A DNA stretch of 32,502 nucleotides from Actinomycetales bacterium Ga0077552 (GCA_001464255.1 LNFD01000238.1:1-32502); one strand, 5' to 3'. Shown: positions 22,617 through 30,852, counted from the first letter of the stretch. A program made the numbers and translations. Notes: generated from the letters alone by a model not told the origin.

Positions 22617-23287
22617 GCGCCGTCGCTCTCGCCCGCCGCCGCGGCGCGCTGCGTGCCGACGCGCTCGGTGATGTACGACACGACGATCGCCGAGGCCGTG
22701 CCGACGATGACGATGCCGCCGCCCATGAGCAGCACGGCGAGGAAGCGGCCCGTGCCCGTCACGGGGTAGGTGTCGCCGTAGCCGACGGTCGCGAGCGTCA
22801 CGACCGCCCACCAGATCGCGTCGCCGAAGGTCGTGATCGTCGCCTCGGGCGCATCGCGCTCGACCTGCAGGGTCGCGAGGGCGATGACGTACACGTAGAC
22901 GAGCGCGTAGACGAGCGCGTGCGCGACGACCGAGCCGCGCACCGCCGCCCCGGTGCGGCCGCGCAGCACGGGGATGTGCCGCAGCAGGCCCGCGACGCGC
23001 AGCGCGCGGAACAGCGGCACGATGAGCGCGAGCACGTCGAGGGGGTGGGTGAGGAGGAACCGCAGGCGCCGCCCGCGGTCGCTGAGCGCCGTGCGCGCGA
23101 CCATGTCGACGGCGAAGACGACCCAGGTGCCGACGACGAGCACGGCGGTGAAGATGACGAGCCAGGGCTGCGGGTCGGGCACGAGCACCCACGCCGAGTA
23201 GGCGGCGAGGAAGAGCAGGCCGAGCATGGCGAGCGCCGACGAGGTGCGGGCCTCCCAGGCGAGGCGGCGGGGGTCGAGCGGGGTCAT
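22583..23287 (-). CDS. potassium channel family protein
   Basis: This is a predicted inner-membrane ion channel (234 aa). The pore-loop selectivity filter is intact: TFGDAIWWAVVTLATVGYGDTYPVT. A voltage-sensor-like region of four helices precedes it: LGLLFLAAYSAWVLV, WLVIFTAVLVVGTWVVFAVD, HPLDVLALIVPLFRALRVAGLL (a helix with arginines) and VVAHALVYALVYVYVIALA. A final pore helix (FLAVLLMGGGIVIVGTASAIVVSYI) follows. This makes it a six-TM voltage-gated-like K+ channel with a short tail and no RCK domain. The start at 23287 is preceded by CAGAAT 6 nt upstream, a -10-like box; GTG 23293 is an alternative. The long track ORF to 23866 is a shadow. Confidence 0.9.
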   Translation of the reverse strand: MTPLDPRRLAWEARTSSALAMLGLLFLAAYSAWVLVPDPQPWLVIFTAVLVVGTWVVFAVDMVARTALSDRGRRLRFLLTHPLDVLALIVPLFRALRVAGLLRHIPVLRGRTGAAVRGSVVAHALVYALVYVYVIALATLQVERDAPEATITTFGDAIWWAVVTLATVGYGDTYPVTGTGRFLAVLLMGGGIVIVGTASAIVVSYITERVGTQRAAAAGESDGAQPSSSASSAA

Positions 23288-23375
23288 GTGCACATTCTGG
23301 CCGACCGACCGCTCCCAGGTGCGGCCCGGCTCCGAATGATGAGATGGCAGCACCCACCTTGACCTCGGAGACCCC

Positions 23376-24323
23376 ATGCCCCGCACCGCCCTCGACACGA
23401 CCGTTCCGAACCTGACGGGCCGCCTGGCCGTCGTCACGGGCGCCAACAGCGGCCTCGGCTTCGGCCTCACCGGCCGCCTCGCCGCCGCGGGGGCCGAGGT
23501 CGTCATGGCCGTGCGCAACCGCGACAAGGGCGAGCGGGCGCTCGCCGAGCTGCAGGCGCAGCATCCGGAAGCCCGCCTGCGGCTGCTCGACCTCGACCTC
23601 GCCTCGCTCGCGAGCGTGCGCTCGGCGGCGCAGAGCCTGCTCGACGAGGAGCGCGCGCTCGACATCCTGATCAACAACGCCGGCATCATGGCCGTGCCCG
23701 ACCGCCGCGAGACGGCCGACGGCTTCGAGCTGCAGTTCGGCAGCAACCACCTCGGGCCGTTCGCGTTCACGGGCCTGCTGCTGCCCACGCTGCAGCGCGC
23801 CGAGGCACCGCGCGTCGTCTCGACGAGCAGCATCGCCGCCAACGCCGGGCGCTGGCAGTGGGACAACCTGCAGGGCGAGAAGAAGTACTCGGCCTGGGGA
23901 GCCTACGGCCTCTCGAAGCTCGCCAACCTCGTCTTCGCGCGCGAGCTGCAGCGCCTCAGCACGCTCAACGACTGGGGCATCACGAGCACCGCGGCGCACC
24001 CGGGCGGCACGGCGACGAACCTGCAGACCACGGGCCCGCGCGACGGGCGCGCGCCGACGCCCGCGCAGCAGAAGCGCACCGAGCGGTTCATGCAGGGCGT
24101 CGACACGGGCATCCTGCCCTCGCTCTACGCCGCGGTGAGCCCCGCGGCGACGCCCGGTGGCTACTACGGCCCCAACGGCTTCCTCGAGGTGCGCGGCCTT
24201 CCGGCGCCCGCTCGCCTGCCGCGCGGCGCGCGCGACGCGACCGCGGCCGTGCTGCTGTGGGACGCCTCGGAGCGCCTGACCGGCGTGCGGTACGCCGAAA
24301 TCGCTGAGACGGTGTCTCGATAG
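23376..24323 (+). CDS. SDR family NAD(P)-dependent oxidoreductase
   Basis: This is a classical-type short-chain dehydrogenase (315 aa), cytosolic. The cofactor motif is [19 protein letters not shown] (TGxxxGxG). The acidic/basic strand [15 protein letters not shown] prefers NADP(H), with [11 protein letters not shown] next. NNAGIM and [11 protein letters not shown] hold the catalytic Ser region, and [16 protein letters not shown] provides the YxxxK pair. This pattern, with a long middle ([21 protein letters not shown]), is close to the retinol-dehydrogenase/oxidoreductase group often found in actinobacteria. Substrate unknown. The start has GGAG 9 nt upstream. It is followed 28 bp later by the broken MFS gene in the same direction. 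Confidence 0.92.
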   Translation: MPRTALDTTVPNLTGRLAVVTGANSGLGFGLTGRLAAAGAEVVMAVRNRDKGERALAELQAQHPEARLRLLDLDLASLASVRSAAQSLLDEERALDILINNAGIMAVPDRRETADGFELQFGSNHLGPFAFTGLLLPTLQRAEAPRVVSTSSIAANAGRWQWDNLQGEKKYSAWGAYGLSKLANLVFARELQRLSTLNDWGITSTAAHPGGTATNLQTTGPRDGRAPTPAQQKRTERFMQGVDTGILPSLYAAVSPAATPGGYYGPNGFLEVRGLPAPARLPRGARDATAAVLLWDASERLTGVRYAEIAETVSR

Positions 24324-24351
24324 CTCGGAGAGCGCGTAGCCTGGAGCTACT

Positions 24352-25631
24352 GTGACTGCTCCTCCCGCCGCGCGCCGCGGCCACCTCGTCGACCTGCGCC
24401 CGCTGCGCGAGAGCCCCGCTTTCGCCCGCATGTGGGCGGGGGCCGCGATCACCGGCATCGGCAGCCAGATGACGATCGTCGCCGTGGGGCTCGACATCTA
24501 CGACCGCACCGCGTCGACGCTCGCCGTCTCGCTCGTCGCGGCCTTCGCGCTCGGGCCGATGATCATCTTCGGCCTCTACGGCGGCGCGCTCGCCGACCGC
24601 TTCGACCGCCGCCGCGTCGCCCTCATCGCCGCGTACGCCGCCTGGGGCTCGACCGCCGCGATCGCCGTCTACAGCTGGCTCGGCGTGCCCGACATCTGGC
24701 CGCTCTACGCCTTCATCACCGTCAACTCGGTCGCCGCCGTCATGGTGCAGGTCGCGCGCCAGGCGATGATCCCCCGACTGGTGCGGCTCGAAGCGCGGGC
24801 GTGCAGCTCACCGTCGGCCCCGCCCTCGCGGGCCTCGCCGTCGCCTACCTCGGCTTCAGCGTCACCTACACGGTCGACGTCGTGCTCTTCCTCGCCGCGT
24901 TCTACGGCCTGTACACGCTGCCCGCGATGATCCCCGAGGGCGAGCGGCGCCGAGCCGACCTGCGCTCGATCGTCGAGGGCTGGCGCTTCCTGAAGGTCGC
25001 GCCGAACATCCGGGCATCGTTCGTGCTCGACATCGTCGCCATGACGTTCGGCAACCCGCGCGTGCTCTTCCCGGCCATCGGCGCGCTGCTCATCGGCGGC
25101 GGCGCCGTCACGGTGGGCATCCTGTCGTCGGCCGGCGCGGTCGGGATGCTCGTGCTGGGCCTGCTGTCGGGTCGCGTCGCCGCCGTGCGCGCCCACGGGA
25201 AGGGCATGGTGATCGCGGTCGCGGCGTACGGCGCGAGCATCCTGCTGTTCGGGGTGCTGCTGCTCGCGACAGCGGTGCTGCCCATCGAGGTCGGCACCGA
25301 CATCACCGAGGCCAATGTGCCCGCGCTCGTGATCGCCTCGGTGCTGCTCGCGCTCTCGGGCGCCGCCGACTCGGTGAGCATGATCTACCGCACGACGATG
25401 ATCCAGGCCGCCGTGCCCGATGTCATGCGCGGGCGCCTGCAGGGCCTCTTCACGGTCGTCGTCAACGGCGGCCCGCGCGTGGGCGACCTCTACGTGGGCG
25501 CGCTCAGCTTGACCGCGCTGCTGTGGTTCCCGCCCCTGCTCGGCGGGCTCATCATCATCATCGTCTGCGCGGTCTTCCTGCGCGTGTACCGCAGCCTGCG
25601 CGACTACGATGCGCTCGACCCGCAGCCCTGA
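24352..25631 (+). pseudogene. MFS transporter, broken by an out-of-frame deletion
   Basis: Two overlapping frames together encode one MFS exporter. The N-terminal frame (GTG 24352, GGAG 5 nt upstream) covers PALAFARMWAGAAITGIGSQ-like helices and GGALADRFDRRRVALIAAY (motif A), ending around AMIPRLVRLEA. The rest is in another frame from about 24800 (GVQLTVGPALAGLAVAYLGFSVTYTVDVVLF) and runs to the stop at 25631. In related MFS_3 exporters, IPRLV is followed by about 15 residues (an xLLPAANALNG-type stretch) before the GPALAG helix. Here they are mostly missing, so the lesion is best read as an in-gene deletion of roughly 40-50 nt, not divisible by three. The downstream part has no further stops. 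Confidence 0.8.
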
Positions 25632-25691
25632 TCGGCGGGCGCGCCTGACAGGATGGGGGCGACCGGGTCCCGACCCAGAAGGAGGCGACCC

Positions 25692-26654
25692 ATGGCCGAA
25701 TCGGCCGAGAACCGCGTGGCGGTCTACATCGACTTCGACAACATCGTCATCTCGCGCTACGACCAGGTGCACGGCCGCAGCGCCTGGCGCAAGGACAACG
25801 TCTACAAGCTCGCGCCGGGGTTGTCGGATGCGACTGCCGAGCAGAAGGACAAGGTGCGGCACGCGACGGTCGACATCAGCGCCATCCTCGACTTCGCCTC
25901 GTCGTTCGGCACGATCGTGCTCTCGCGCGCCTACGCCGACTGGTCGGTGGGCGTCAACGCCACCTACCAGGGGCAGCTCATGGAGCGCGCGGTCGACCTG
26001 ACCCAGCTCTTCCCGGCGACGCAGCAGATGAAGAACGGCGCCGACATCCGCCTCTCGGTCGATGTGGTCGAAGACCTCTTCCGCCTGCCCGACATCACCC
26101 ACGTCGTCATCGCCGCAGGCGACAGCGACTACATCGCGCTCGCGCAGCGCGCCAAGCGCCTCGGCCGGTACATCGTCGGCATCGGCGTGGCCGGCGGCAC
26201 GAGCAAGTCGCTCGCCGCGGCGTGCAACGAGTACGCCGACTACGACTCGCTGCCGGGCATCCGGCCGGCCGCGCACATCGTGGCCGACCTCGTCGTCGTT
26301 CCCGATGAGGCGGTCGCTGCGACCAAAGCGCCGCGCCGAGCCTCGACCTCCTCGGCAGTGTCCGAGCCGACATCGACCTCCGAGAGCGACGAAGCGATCG
26401 CCGTCGCAGAGACCGCCACATCGAAGCGTGCCGCCAGCAACTTGCTGGTCCGAGCACTGCGGCTCGCACTCGAGGCCACAGACTCCGACTGGGTTCACGG
26501 CTCAGCGCTCAAGCTACAGATGAAGCGACTCGACCCGGCCTTCAATGAGAAGGCGCTCGGCTACAGCAGCTTCTCGAAGTTCGTGAAGTCGCGCGCCAAC
26601 ATCGTGGAGCTCGACGAGTCGACACAGATCCACCTCGTGCGTCTGCGCGAATAG
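25692..26654 (+). CDS. NYN-domain protein with C-terminal LOTUS/OST-HTH-like region
   Basis: This is a predicted RNA-cleaving or RNA-binding protein (320 aa). The N-terminal NYN (PIN-like) domain has the conserved acidic residues: VAVYIDFDNIVIS (first Asp pair), MKNGADIRLSVDVVED and VVIAAGDSDYIALAQRAK. These are the metal-binding acids of the LabA-like group. A Ser/Thr/Ala-rich linker (APRRASTSSAVSEPTSTSES) follows, then a C-terminal region (LLVRALRLALEATDSDWVHGSALKLQMKRLDPAFNEKALGYSSFSKFVKS). This resembles the OST-HTH/LOTUS fold that binds RNA. The start at 25692 is set by GAAGGAGGCG; the track start at 25653 is upstream. The linker and tail show more relaxed codon use than the neighbours. 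It ends at a strong terminator. Confidence 0.88.
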   Translation: MAESAENRVAVYIDFDNIVISRYDQVHGRSAWRKDNVYKLAPGLSDATAEQKDKVRHATVDISAILDFASSFGTIVLSRAYADWSVGVNATYQGQLMERAVDLTQLFPATQQMKNGADIRLSVDVVEDLFRLPDITHVVIAAGDSDYIALAQRAKRLGRYIVGIGVAGGTSKSLAAACNEYADYDSLPGIRPAAHIVADLVVVPDEAVAATKAPRRASTSSAVSEPTSTSESDEAIAVAETATSKRAASNLLVRALRLALEATDSDWVHGSALKLQMKRLDPAFNEKALGYSSFSKFVKSRANIVELDESTQIHLVRLRE

Positions 26655-26672
26655 CAGGGCCGCCCGAGACGA

Positions 26673-26708
26673 CGAGAACCCCCGCACCTCTCGGTGCGGG
26701 GGTTCTCG
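26673..26708. terminator. strong bidirectional hairpin terminator
   Basis: CGAGAACCCCCGCACC and GGTGCGGGGGTTCTCG form a perfect 16-bp stem around TCTC. It lies between the convergent stops of the NYN gene (26654) and the acidic membrane protein (26744). It is the longest perfect hairpin noticed in the window. Confidence 0.85.
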
Positions 26709-26743
26709 CGAACGCGTGTCAGCAGCGCTCTCGGGTCAGTGCG

Positions 26744-27589
26744 TTACGGGCGGCCCGGCTTCCCGGCGGGCTTGCCGTTACCGGTCGAGGTCTCCTCGAC
26801 GGTCTCGTCGTCCGACTCGTCGTCGCTCTCGTCGTCGTCGCCACCCTGGCCATTGCCGTTGCCGTTGCCGTTGTTGCCGCCGTTCGCGGCGCGCTCCTCG
26901 GCCTTCTCGTTCTTGAGCTCGCGAGCCTGCTCCGACACGGCGGCACCGAACTCCGAGCCGACCTTGTTCGGGTCTTTCGCGCCCTGCTTCACCCAGTCGC
27001 TGAACTCCGACGAGCCGACGGGCAGGTCGTCCGCGCACTCCTCGGTGACGGTGCCCTCATCGGTGCCCTCGTCGACGATGCCCTCTTCGGTCGTGCCATA
27101 CAGCTCGTCCTCGGTCGTGCCCTCGTCAGTGGTGCCGTCGTCGACCGTGCCGTCGTCGACGACGCACTCCTCGGCCGCGCCGTCGTCGACGACCTCGTCC
27201 TCGGTCGCGGTGAACGACGAAACGACGCCGTCGAAGGCGTCTTGCGCCGGGCCGGGCAGCGCGCCCGCGGCGCCGACGCCGGTGAGTCCGAGGGCGAGAA
27301 CGCCCGTTGCAGCAGCCAGCTTGGCGGCGAGGCCGAGCCCCGCGATCGATGCAGCCATCTTCTTGATCCCCTTGAGTGGTGTCGGTTCCGCACCGGCGCT
27401 GACCCCCAGCGCCGGCTGGTCGAGCCGAGCCGCGAGCGCAGCCGAGGGCTGCGGTGCGACCAGCTGAGATGCATCACGACGCACGTCGGCGATCGAAGCG
27501 GCCAGCTCGGCAAGCTCGGGGCGGCCCTCAGGGGTCGCGCCCGACAGAAGCTGCTGCGCCTCGGCGTCGGTGATCGTGTGTTTTCTCAT
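26744..27589 (-). CDS. acidic single-TM protein, probable sigma-factor regulator
   Basis: This 281-aa protein is in an operon with the upstream sigma factor: its ATG 27589 is 1 nt after the sigma stop (AAATGAGATG). The N-terminus (about residues 1-75) is soluble and helical (ITDAEAQQLLSG, ELAELAASIADVRRDASQLV). A membrane segment follows (IAGLGLAAKLAAATGVLALGLTGVGAAGALPG). The outer part is extremely acidic, with repeats like DDGTVDDGTTDEGTTEDE and DEGTDEGTV, and two cysteines (EEC, EEC). A basic/Asn-Gly tail (NGGNNGNGNGNGQGG) comes next, then DDDESDDESDD. Cytosolic N-domain, one TM, external sensor is the plan of anti-sigma factors. A recognisable zinc-binding anti-sigma domain is not seen, so the role is inferred from context. 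Confidence 0.7.
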   Translation of the reverse strand: MRKHTITDAEAQQLLSGATPEGRPELAELAASIADVRRDASQLVAPQPSAALAARLDQPALGVSAGAEPTPLKGIKKMAASIAGLGLAAKLAAATGVLALGLTGVGAAGALPGPAQDAFDGVVSSFTATEDEVVDDGAAEECVVDDGTVDDGTTDEGTTEDELYGTTEEGIVDEGTDEGTVTEECADDLPVGSSEFSDWVKQGAKDPNKVGSEFGAAVSEQARELKNEKAEERAANGGNNGNGNGNGQGGDDDESDDESDDETVEETSTGNGKPAGKPGRP

Positions 27590-27590
27590 C

Positions 27591-28184
27591 TCATTTCTCG
27601 CTATCGTTCGCGGGCGCGTCAGGGGTACGGGTCTCGACAAGTTTTTTTCTGAGCCGCTCGAGCGCGCGGCGCTGCAGGGCTTTCACGGCACCCGGGCGCT
27701 TGCCGAGCACCTCGGCCACCTGCTCGACGGTGAGGTCGGCGACGATGCGCAGCGCCATGACGTCGCGCTGGTCGGCGGGCAGGCTCGCGATCATCGCGAT
27801 CGCCCGCTGGTCGCCGAGGCGGGCGGCGGCCTCGTCTTCGGCGCTGGATGCCCGGCGCGGGTCCTCCTCGGCGAGCAGCTCGACGGTCTCGCCGCGTCGG
27901 CCGCGCATCCGCAGTTCGTCGACGAGCCGGCGGTAGGCGATCGAGAACACGAACGAGCGGAACGCGGCCGCGTCGCCGCGGAACTCGGCGAGGCGGTCGA
28001 ACACGACGAGGAAAACCTCGCTCGTGAGGTCGTCGGGCTCGCGCGATCCGCGGGCGCTCACGAAGGCGGCCACCGCCGGGGCGTAGTCGCTCCACAGGCG
28101 TGTGCACGCCCAGCTCGCGCCCGCTTGCGCGGCGACGAGCACCGACGCGAACGCCTCGTCGCCCCTGCTCCCCCGGTCAGACAT
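27591..28184 (-). CDS. ECF-type RNA polymerase sigma factor
   Basis: This is a sigma-70 family regulator (197 aa). Region 2 is visible as ACTRLWSDYAPAVAAFVSARGSREPDDLTSEVFLVVFDRLAEFRGDAAAFRSFVFSIAYRRLVDELR. Region 4 is MIASLPADQRDVMALRIVADLTVEQVAEVLGKRPGAVKALQRRALERLRKKL, with a clear helix-turn-helix. The linker between is short, as in ECF sigma factors. The start at 28184 (MSDRGSRGDEAF) has TAGCCT exactly 7 nt before it, so it may be leaderless; the track start at 28331 is too far upstream. It is followed by the acidic membrane protein, its probable regulator. No target promoter can be identified from this window. Confidence 0.9.
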   Translation of the reverse strand: MSDRGSRGDEAFASVLVAAQAGASWACTRLWSDYAPAVAAFVSARGSREPDDLTSEVFLVVFDRLAEFRGDAAAFRSFVFSIAYRRLVDELRMRGRRGETVELLAEEDPRRASSAEDEAAARLGDQRAIAMIASLPADQRDVMALRIVADLTVEQVAEVLGKRPGAVKALQRRALERLRKKLVETRTPDAPANDSEK

Positions 28185-28191
28185 CGCCCCC

Positions 28192-28197
28192 AGGCTA
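28192..28197 (-). promoter_or_regulatory. putative -10 box of leaderless sigma-factor gene
   Basis: TAGCCT on the minus strand is followed by GGGGGCG and then the ATG at 28184 (7-nt gap). The G-rich stretch could also be a weak Shine-Dalgarno, so translation may not need the leaderless route. Confidence 0.4.
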
Positions 28198-28336
28198 GGC
28201 GCGCGCCCCGCCCGCGACAAACCGCGCTGTTCGCCAACCGAGCCAACCGCTTGCACGGGGGCAGGCCGCGCGCCACACTGAAACCCCGCTTTCCCCGAGG
28301 CGCATCCCGTGCCCTCCCTCTCGAGAGGCAACCCTC

Positions 28337-29284
28337 GTGACGGTGCCCGCCCTGCCGCAGCTCGCCGCGGACCTCTACCTAACCGACGGCGGCCTCGAGA
28401 CCACGCTCATCTTCCACGACGGGCTCGACCTGCCCGACTTCGCGGCCTTCCCGCTGCTCGAGCACGACGACGGCCGCGGGGCGCTCGAACGCTACTACCG
28501 CGCGTACCTCGACATCGCGCGGCGGCACGGCACCGGGCTCGTGCTCGAGACGCCGACGTGGCGCGCGAGCGCCGACTGGGGCCGACGGCTCGGCTACAGC
28601 GCGGCCGCCCTGCGCACCCTCAACATCGCCGCGGTCGAGCACCTGCGGCGGCTGCGCGACGCCCACGGCCAGGGGCAGCCGCCCGTCGTCATCAGCGGCA
28701 ATCTCGGCCCGCGCGGCGACGGCTACTCTCCGACGACCGTCATGACCCCGATCGAGTCGGCGGCGTACCACAGCGAGCAGATCAGGGCCCTCGCCGATGG
28801 CGGCGCCGACCTCATCACGGCGCTCACCATCACGCACGTCGACGAGGCGATCGGCATCGTGCGGGAGGCCGTCGAGCACGGCATGCCGGTCGTCATCTCG
28901 TTCACGGTCGAGACCGACGGCACGCTGCCGAGCGGGCAGCCGCTCGCCGAGGCCATCGCCGAGCTCGACGAGGCGACCGCCGCCAGTGCGGCGTACCTCA
29001 TGGTGAACTGCGCGCATCCGAGCCACTTCGCCGACGTACTCGACCCCGCGTCGGAGGAGCTCGGGCGCATCCGCGGCATCCGTGCCAACGCCTCGACCCT
29101 CAGCCACGCCGAGCTCGACGAGGCGGACGAGCTCGACGCGGGCGACCCCGTCGCGCTCGCGGGGCTGTACCGCGAGCTGCTGGCCCTGCTGCCGAACCTC
29201 ACGGTCATGGGCGGATGCTGCGGCACCGACGACCGCCACATCGAGGCGATCGCGGCGGAGTGCGCGCCGCTGCTGCCGCGCTGA
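28337..29284 (+). CDS. mmuM: homocysteine S-methyltransferase family protein
   Basis: This is a predicted zinc-dependent enzyme (315 aa) that moves a methyl group to homocysteine, giving methionine. The barrel starts with LTDGGLETTLIFHDGLDLP and has SGNLGPRGDGY and ALADGGADLITALTITHVDEAIGIVREAV. The zinc-binding residues are in VNCAHP (Cys) and MGGCCGTDDRHI (Cys-Cys), the family signature. It acts in the cytosol in methionine salvage (MmuM-type, using S-methylmethionine or SAM). No riboswitch is recognised in the 150-bp upstream gap, which holds a 12-bp palindrome (CCTCTCGAGAGG). The start is GTG 28337 with GAGAGG 8-13 nt before. It is divergent from the sigma factor. Confidence 0.88.
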   Translation: MTVPALPQLAADLYLTDGGLETTLIFHDGLDLPDFAAFPLLEHDDGRGALERYYRAYLDIARRHGTGLVLETPTWRASADWGRRLGYSAAALRTLNIAAVEHLRRLRDAHGQGQPPVVISGNLGPRGDGYSPTTVMTPIESAAYHSEQIRALADGGADLITALTITHVDEAIGIVREAVEHGMPVVISFTVETDGTLPSGQPLAEAIAELDEATAASAAYLMVNCAHPSHFADVLDPASEELGRIRGIRANASTLSHAELDEADELDAGDPVALAGLYRELLALLPNLTVMGGCCGTDDRHIEAIAAECAPLLPR

Positions 29285-29293
29285 CCCCGGCTC

Positions 29294-29809
29294 TCAGTCG
29301 AGCAAGGCGAGCAGCGCGTCGACAGTGCGCAGGTTGCGGGCCGTGCCGACGACGCCGAGCGCGCGCAGCAGTCGGGTGAGGTCGAGCTCGGCGCGGCCGG
29401 CGCCGTTCGCGTAGCGCACGTGCAGGTCGTCGCCGATGACAGCCCACTCGTCGGCTCCGCGCGGTACGTCGGCGGCCGCGCGGGGGTCGGGCGCGCCGCT
29501 CAGCGGCACGAGGTACGAGAAGGCCGGGTCGACGATGGCGAAGGGATGCGCATCCCGCGCCGCGCGCAGCGCCGCCGCATCGCGCACGATGACCTCGCGG
29601 CGGAACCCGAATCGGGTCTCGACCGCGTCTTCGAGGGCGCGCGCGAAGGCGAGCGGGTCGCCCGTCGGTGTGGCGATGAGGTTGCCCGAGGCGATGTAGG
29701 CCTGCACGTCGGTGGCGCCGAGCTCGGTGGCGAGCGCGCGCAGCTCGGCCATCGGCAGCTTCGCGGTGCCGCCGACGTTGACGGCGCGGAACAGGAAGAC
29801 GTGCGTCAC
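29294..29809 (-). CDS. DUF1697 domain-containing protein
   Basis: This 171-aa protein matches the DUF1697 family: VFLFRAVNVGGTAKLPMAELRALATELGATDVQAYIASGNLIA at the N-terminus and VGTARNLRTVDALLALL near the C-terminus. The conserved RAVNVGG and YIASGN motifs define the fold, which has a ferredoxin-like core. The function is unknown. The start is GTG 29809, overlapping the stop of the DUF1905 gene by 4 bp (GTGA). The two are therefore translationally coupled in one operon with the upstream gene on the minus strand. It ends 9 bp after the convergent methyltransferase gene stop. Confidence 0.87.
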   Translation of the reverse strand: MTHVFLFRAVNVGGTAKLPMAELRALATELGATDVQAYIASGNLIATPTGDPLAFARALEDAVETRFGFRREVIVRDAAALRAARDAHPFAIVDPAFSYLVPLSGAPDPRAAADVPRGADEWAVIGDDLHVRYANGAGRAELDLTRLLRALGVVGTARNLRTVDALLALLD

Positions 29810-30129
29810 GAGACGTCGACCAGTTCGATGTGCACGCGCGCCTCATCGCCCGCGCTCAGCCCCTCGGCCTGCCGCACGGCCTTCTTCACCGGCAGCACGT
29901 AGGCCTGCTGCTTCGAGTCGGGGAACAGGCTCGTCAGCCACTCGCTGCCACCGACACGCACGCGCACCCGCACACTGCCGAACCCGTTCGTGAGGCCGTG
30001 AGTGCGTGCGTCGATCTCGTCGCTGATCGCCACCGGAACGGTCACGAAGTGCCAGGCGGCGGGGCCCGTCCACTCGTAGAGGGCGGCCGTGAAGTCGTAG
30101 GTGGTGGTGTCGTCTGCGGATGCTCGCAC
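29806..30129 (-). CDS. DUF1905 domain-containing protein
   Basis: This small barrel protein has about 107 aa. The family features are seen: DFTAALYEWTGPAAWHFVTVPVAISDEI, SVRVRVRVGGSEWLTSLFPDSKQQAYVLPVKKAVRQAEGLSAGDEARVHIEL. The last part (VLPVKKAVRQAEGL) is typical of the DUF1905/YdeI-associated group. The start is doubtful. GTG 30129 gives a compact domain and has CAGACT 5 nt upstream; the track ATG at 30186 would overlap the upstream gene by 26 bp and add 19 unlikely residues. The protein is co-transcribed with the DUF1697 gene. Function is unknown. Confidence 0.8.
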   Translation of the reverse strand: MRASADDTTTYDFTAALYEWTGPAAWHFVTVPVAISDEIDARTHGLTNGFGSVRVRVRVGGSEWLTSLFPDSKQQAYVLPVKKAVRQAEGLSAGDEARVHIELVDVS

Positions 30130-30160
30130 CGGGTCAGTCTGCCGCAGAGGGGTGACGGCG

Positions 30161-30820
30161 CTAGGTGAGCAGCGTGATCTCGCCATCGACGACTCGCTCG
30201 ACGCGCACGACGTGACGCATGATGTCGGGCACCCCGCCGATGACGGTCAGTTCGCGCACGTCGGTCGGGCGCGTCGCCGAGGGATCCTCTCGCGCAGGGT
30301 GCGGGTACGCCGCGATCGGGGCGAAGGTCGCGCGGCTTCGTCTGCCCGGCACGTTCGGCCGCGCGAAGCCGGTGTTGATGCGCGCGAGCTCGATCGACTG
30401 CTCGTAGGTCTCGATCAGGGTGGCCGTATCCACCGAGATGATCACGCAGGGCTTCTGTCGATATGCCCTGGCGTTGACCAGCTCCATCACTCGATCACGA
30501 CGGAGGAAGAAGAAGACCCGCTCGTTCAAGAGAGCGAGCCACTCCTGCACTGACAGCCCGTCCAAGCGCTCGCTCAGTGTCGGCTCGTGCAGAGGCCCCT
30601 GGTCCCGGACGACCGCCTTGCCGTGCTGCGGGTGCTCGAGCACAGTTGACCTCGCACGAACGGTTGTCAACAGCTCACGTCGGGTCGGTTCCTCGACCTC
30701 CCACCGGTCGAGCAGCCCCTTCGTGCTGAGCAGCCCGTGCTCGCGAATGGTCGGCCAGCTGCCGTCGGCCGCGGTGTGGAACAGCGTCGGGTAGAGGCGC
30801 ACGAGGTCGGCAGTGAGCAC
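30161..30820 (-). CDS. uncharacterised protein resembling DUF7002
   Basis: This 219-aa protein starts LTADLVRLYPTLFHTAADGSWPTIREHGLLSTKGLLDRW. That opening resembles the DUF7002 family. The pattern of a Tyr/His near the N-terminus and an HGLLST element also recalls ADP-ribosyl-transferase-like folds, but this is a hint only and a catalytic Glu is not assigned. Other conserved-looking parts are PTLSERLDGLSVQEWLALLNERVFFFLRRD and PCVIISVDTATLI. GTG 30820 is chosen because TACAGT lies 6 nt upstream and the family starts there; ATG 30847 would add 9 residues. It heads the DUF1905/DUF1697 operon and is divergent from the 56-aa HTH-like gene. Base composition is less GC-rich in the middle. Confidence 0.65.
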   Translation of the reverse strand: MLTADLVRLYPTLFHTAADGSWPTIREHGLLSTKGLLDRWEVEEPTRRELLTTVRARSTVLEHPQHGKAVVRDQGPLHEPTLSERLDGLSVQEWLALLNERVFFFLRRDRVMELVNARAYRQKPCVIISVDTATLIETYEQSIELARINTGFARPNVPGRRSRATFAPIAAYPHPAREDPSATRPTDVRELTVIGGVPDIMRHVVRVERVVDGEITLLT

Positions 30821-30823
30821 GGG

Positions 30824-30852
30824 TCGACTGTAACCCGCGACAGCCATAGCCT
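30824..30852. promoter_or_regulatory. overlapping divergent promoters of the DUF7002-like and HTH-like genes
   Basis: On the plus strand TCGACT (30824-30829) is a -35-like box 17 bp before TAGCCT (30847-30852), which is 6 nt before the ATG at 30859. On the minus strand TACAGT (30827-30832) is 6 nt before GTG 30820. The plus -35 and minus -10 share bases, so the two promoters would compete. Both genes look leaderless. Confidence 0.4.

Noticed and set aside
20583-24497. 1304-aa minus-strand ORF, the largest in the track
   Set aside because: It is a shadow of at least five real genes on both strands; its composition (Arg/Ala/Gly/Val) is that of antisense GC-rich DNA and it carries no domain motifs.
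28185-28336. SAM/SAH or cobalamin riboswitch before the homocysteine methyltransferase gene
   Set aside because: The gap is only 150 bp and shares a divergent promoter; beyond the 12-bp palindrome CCTCTCGAGAGG no conserved riboswitch core was recognised.
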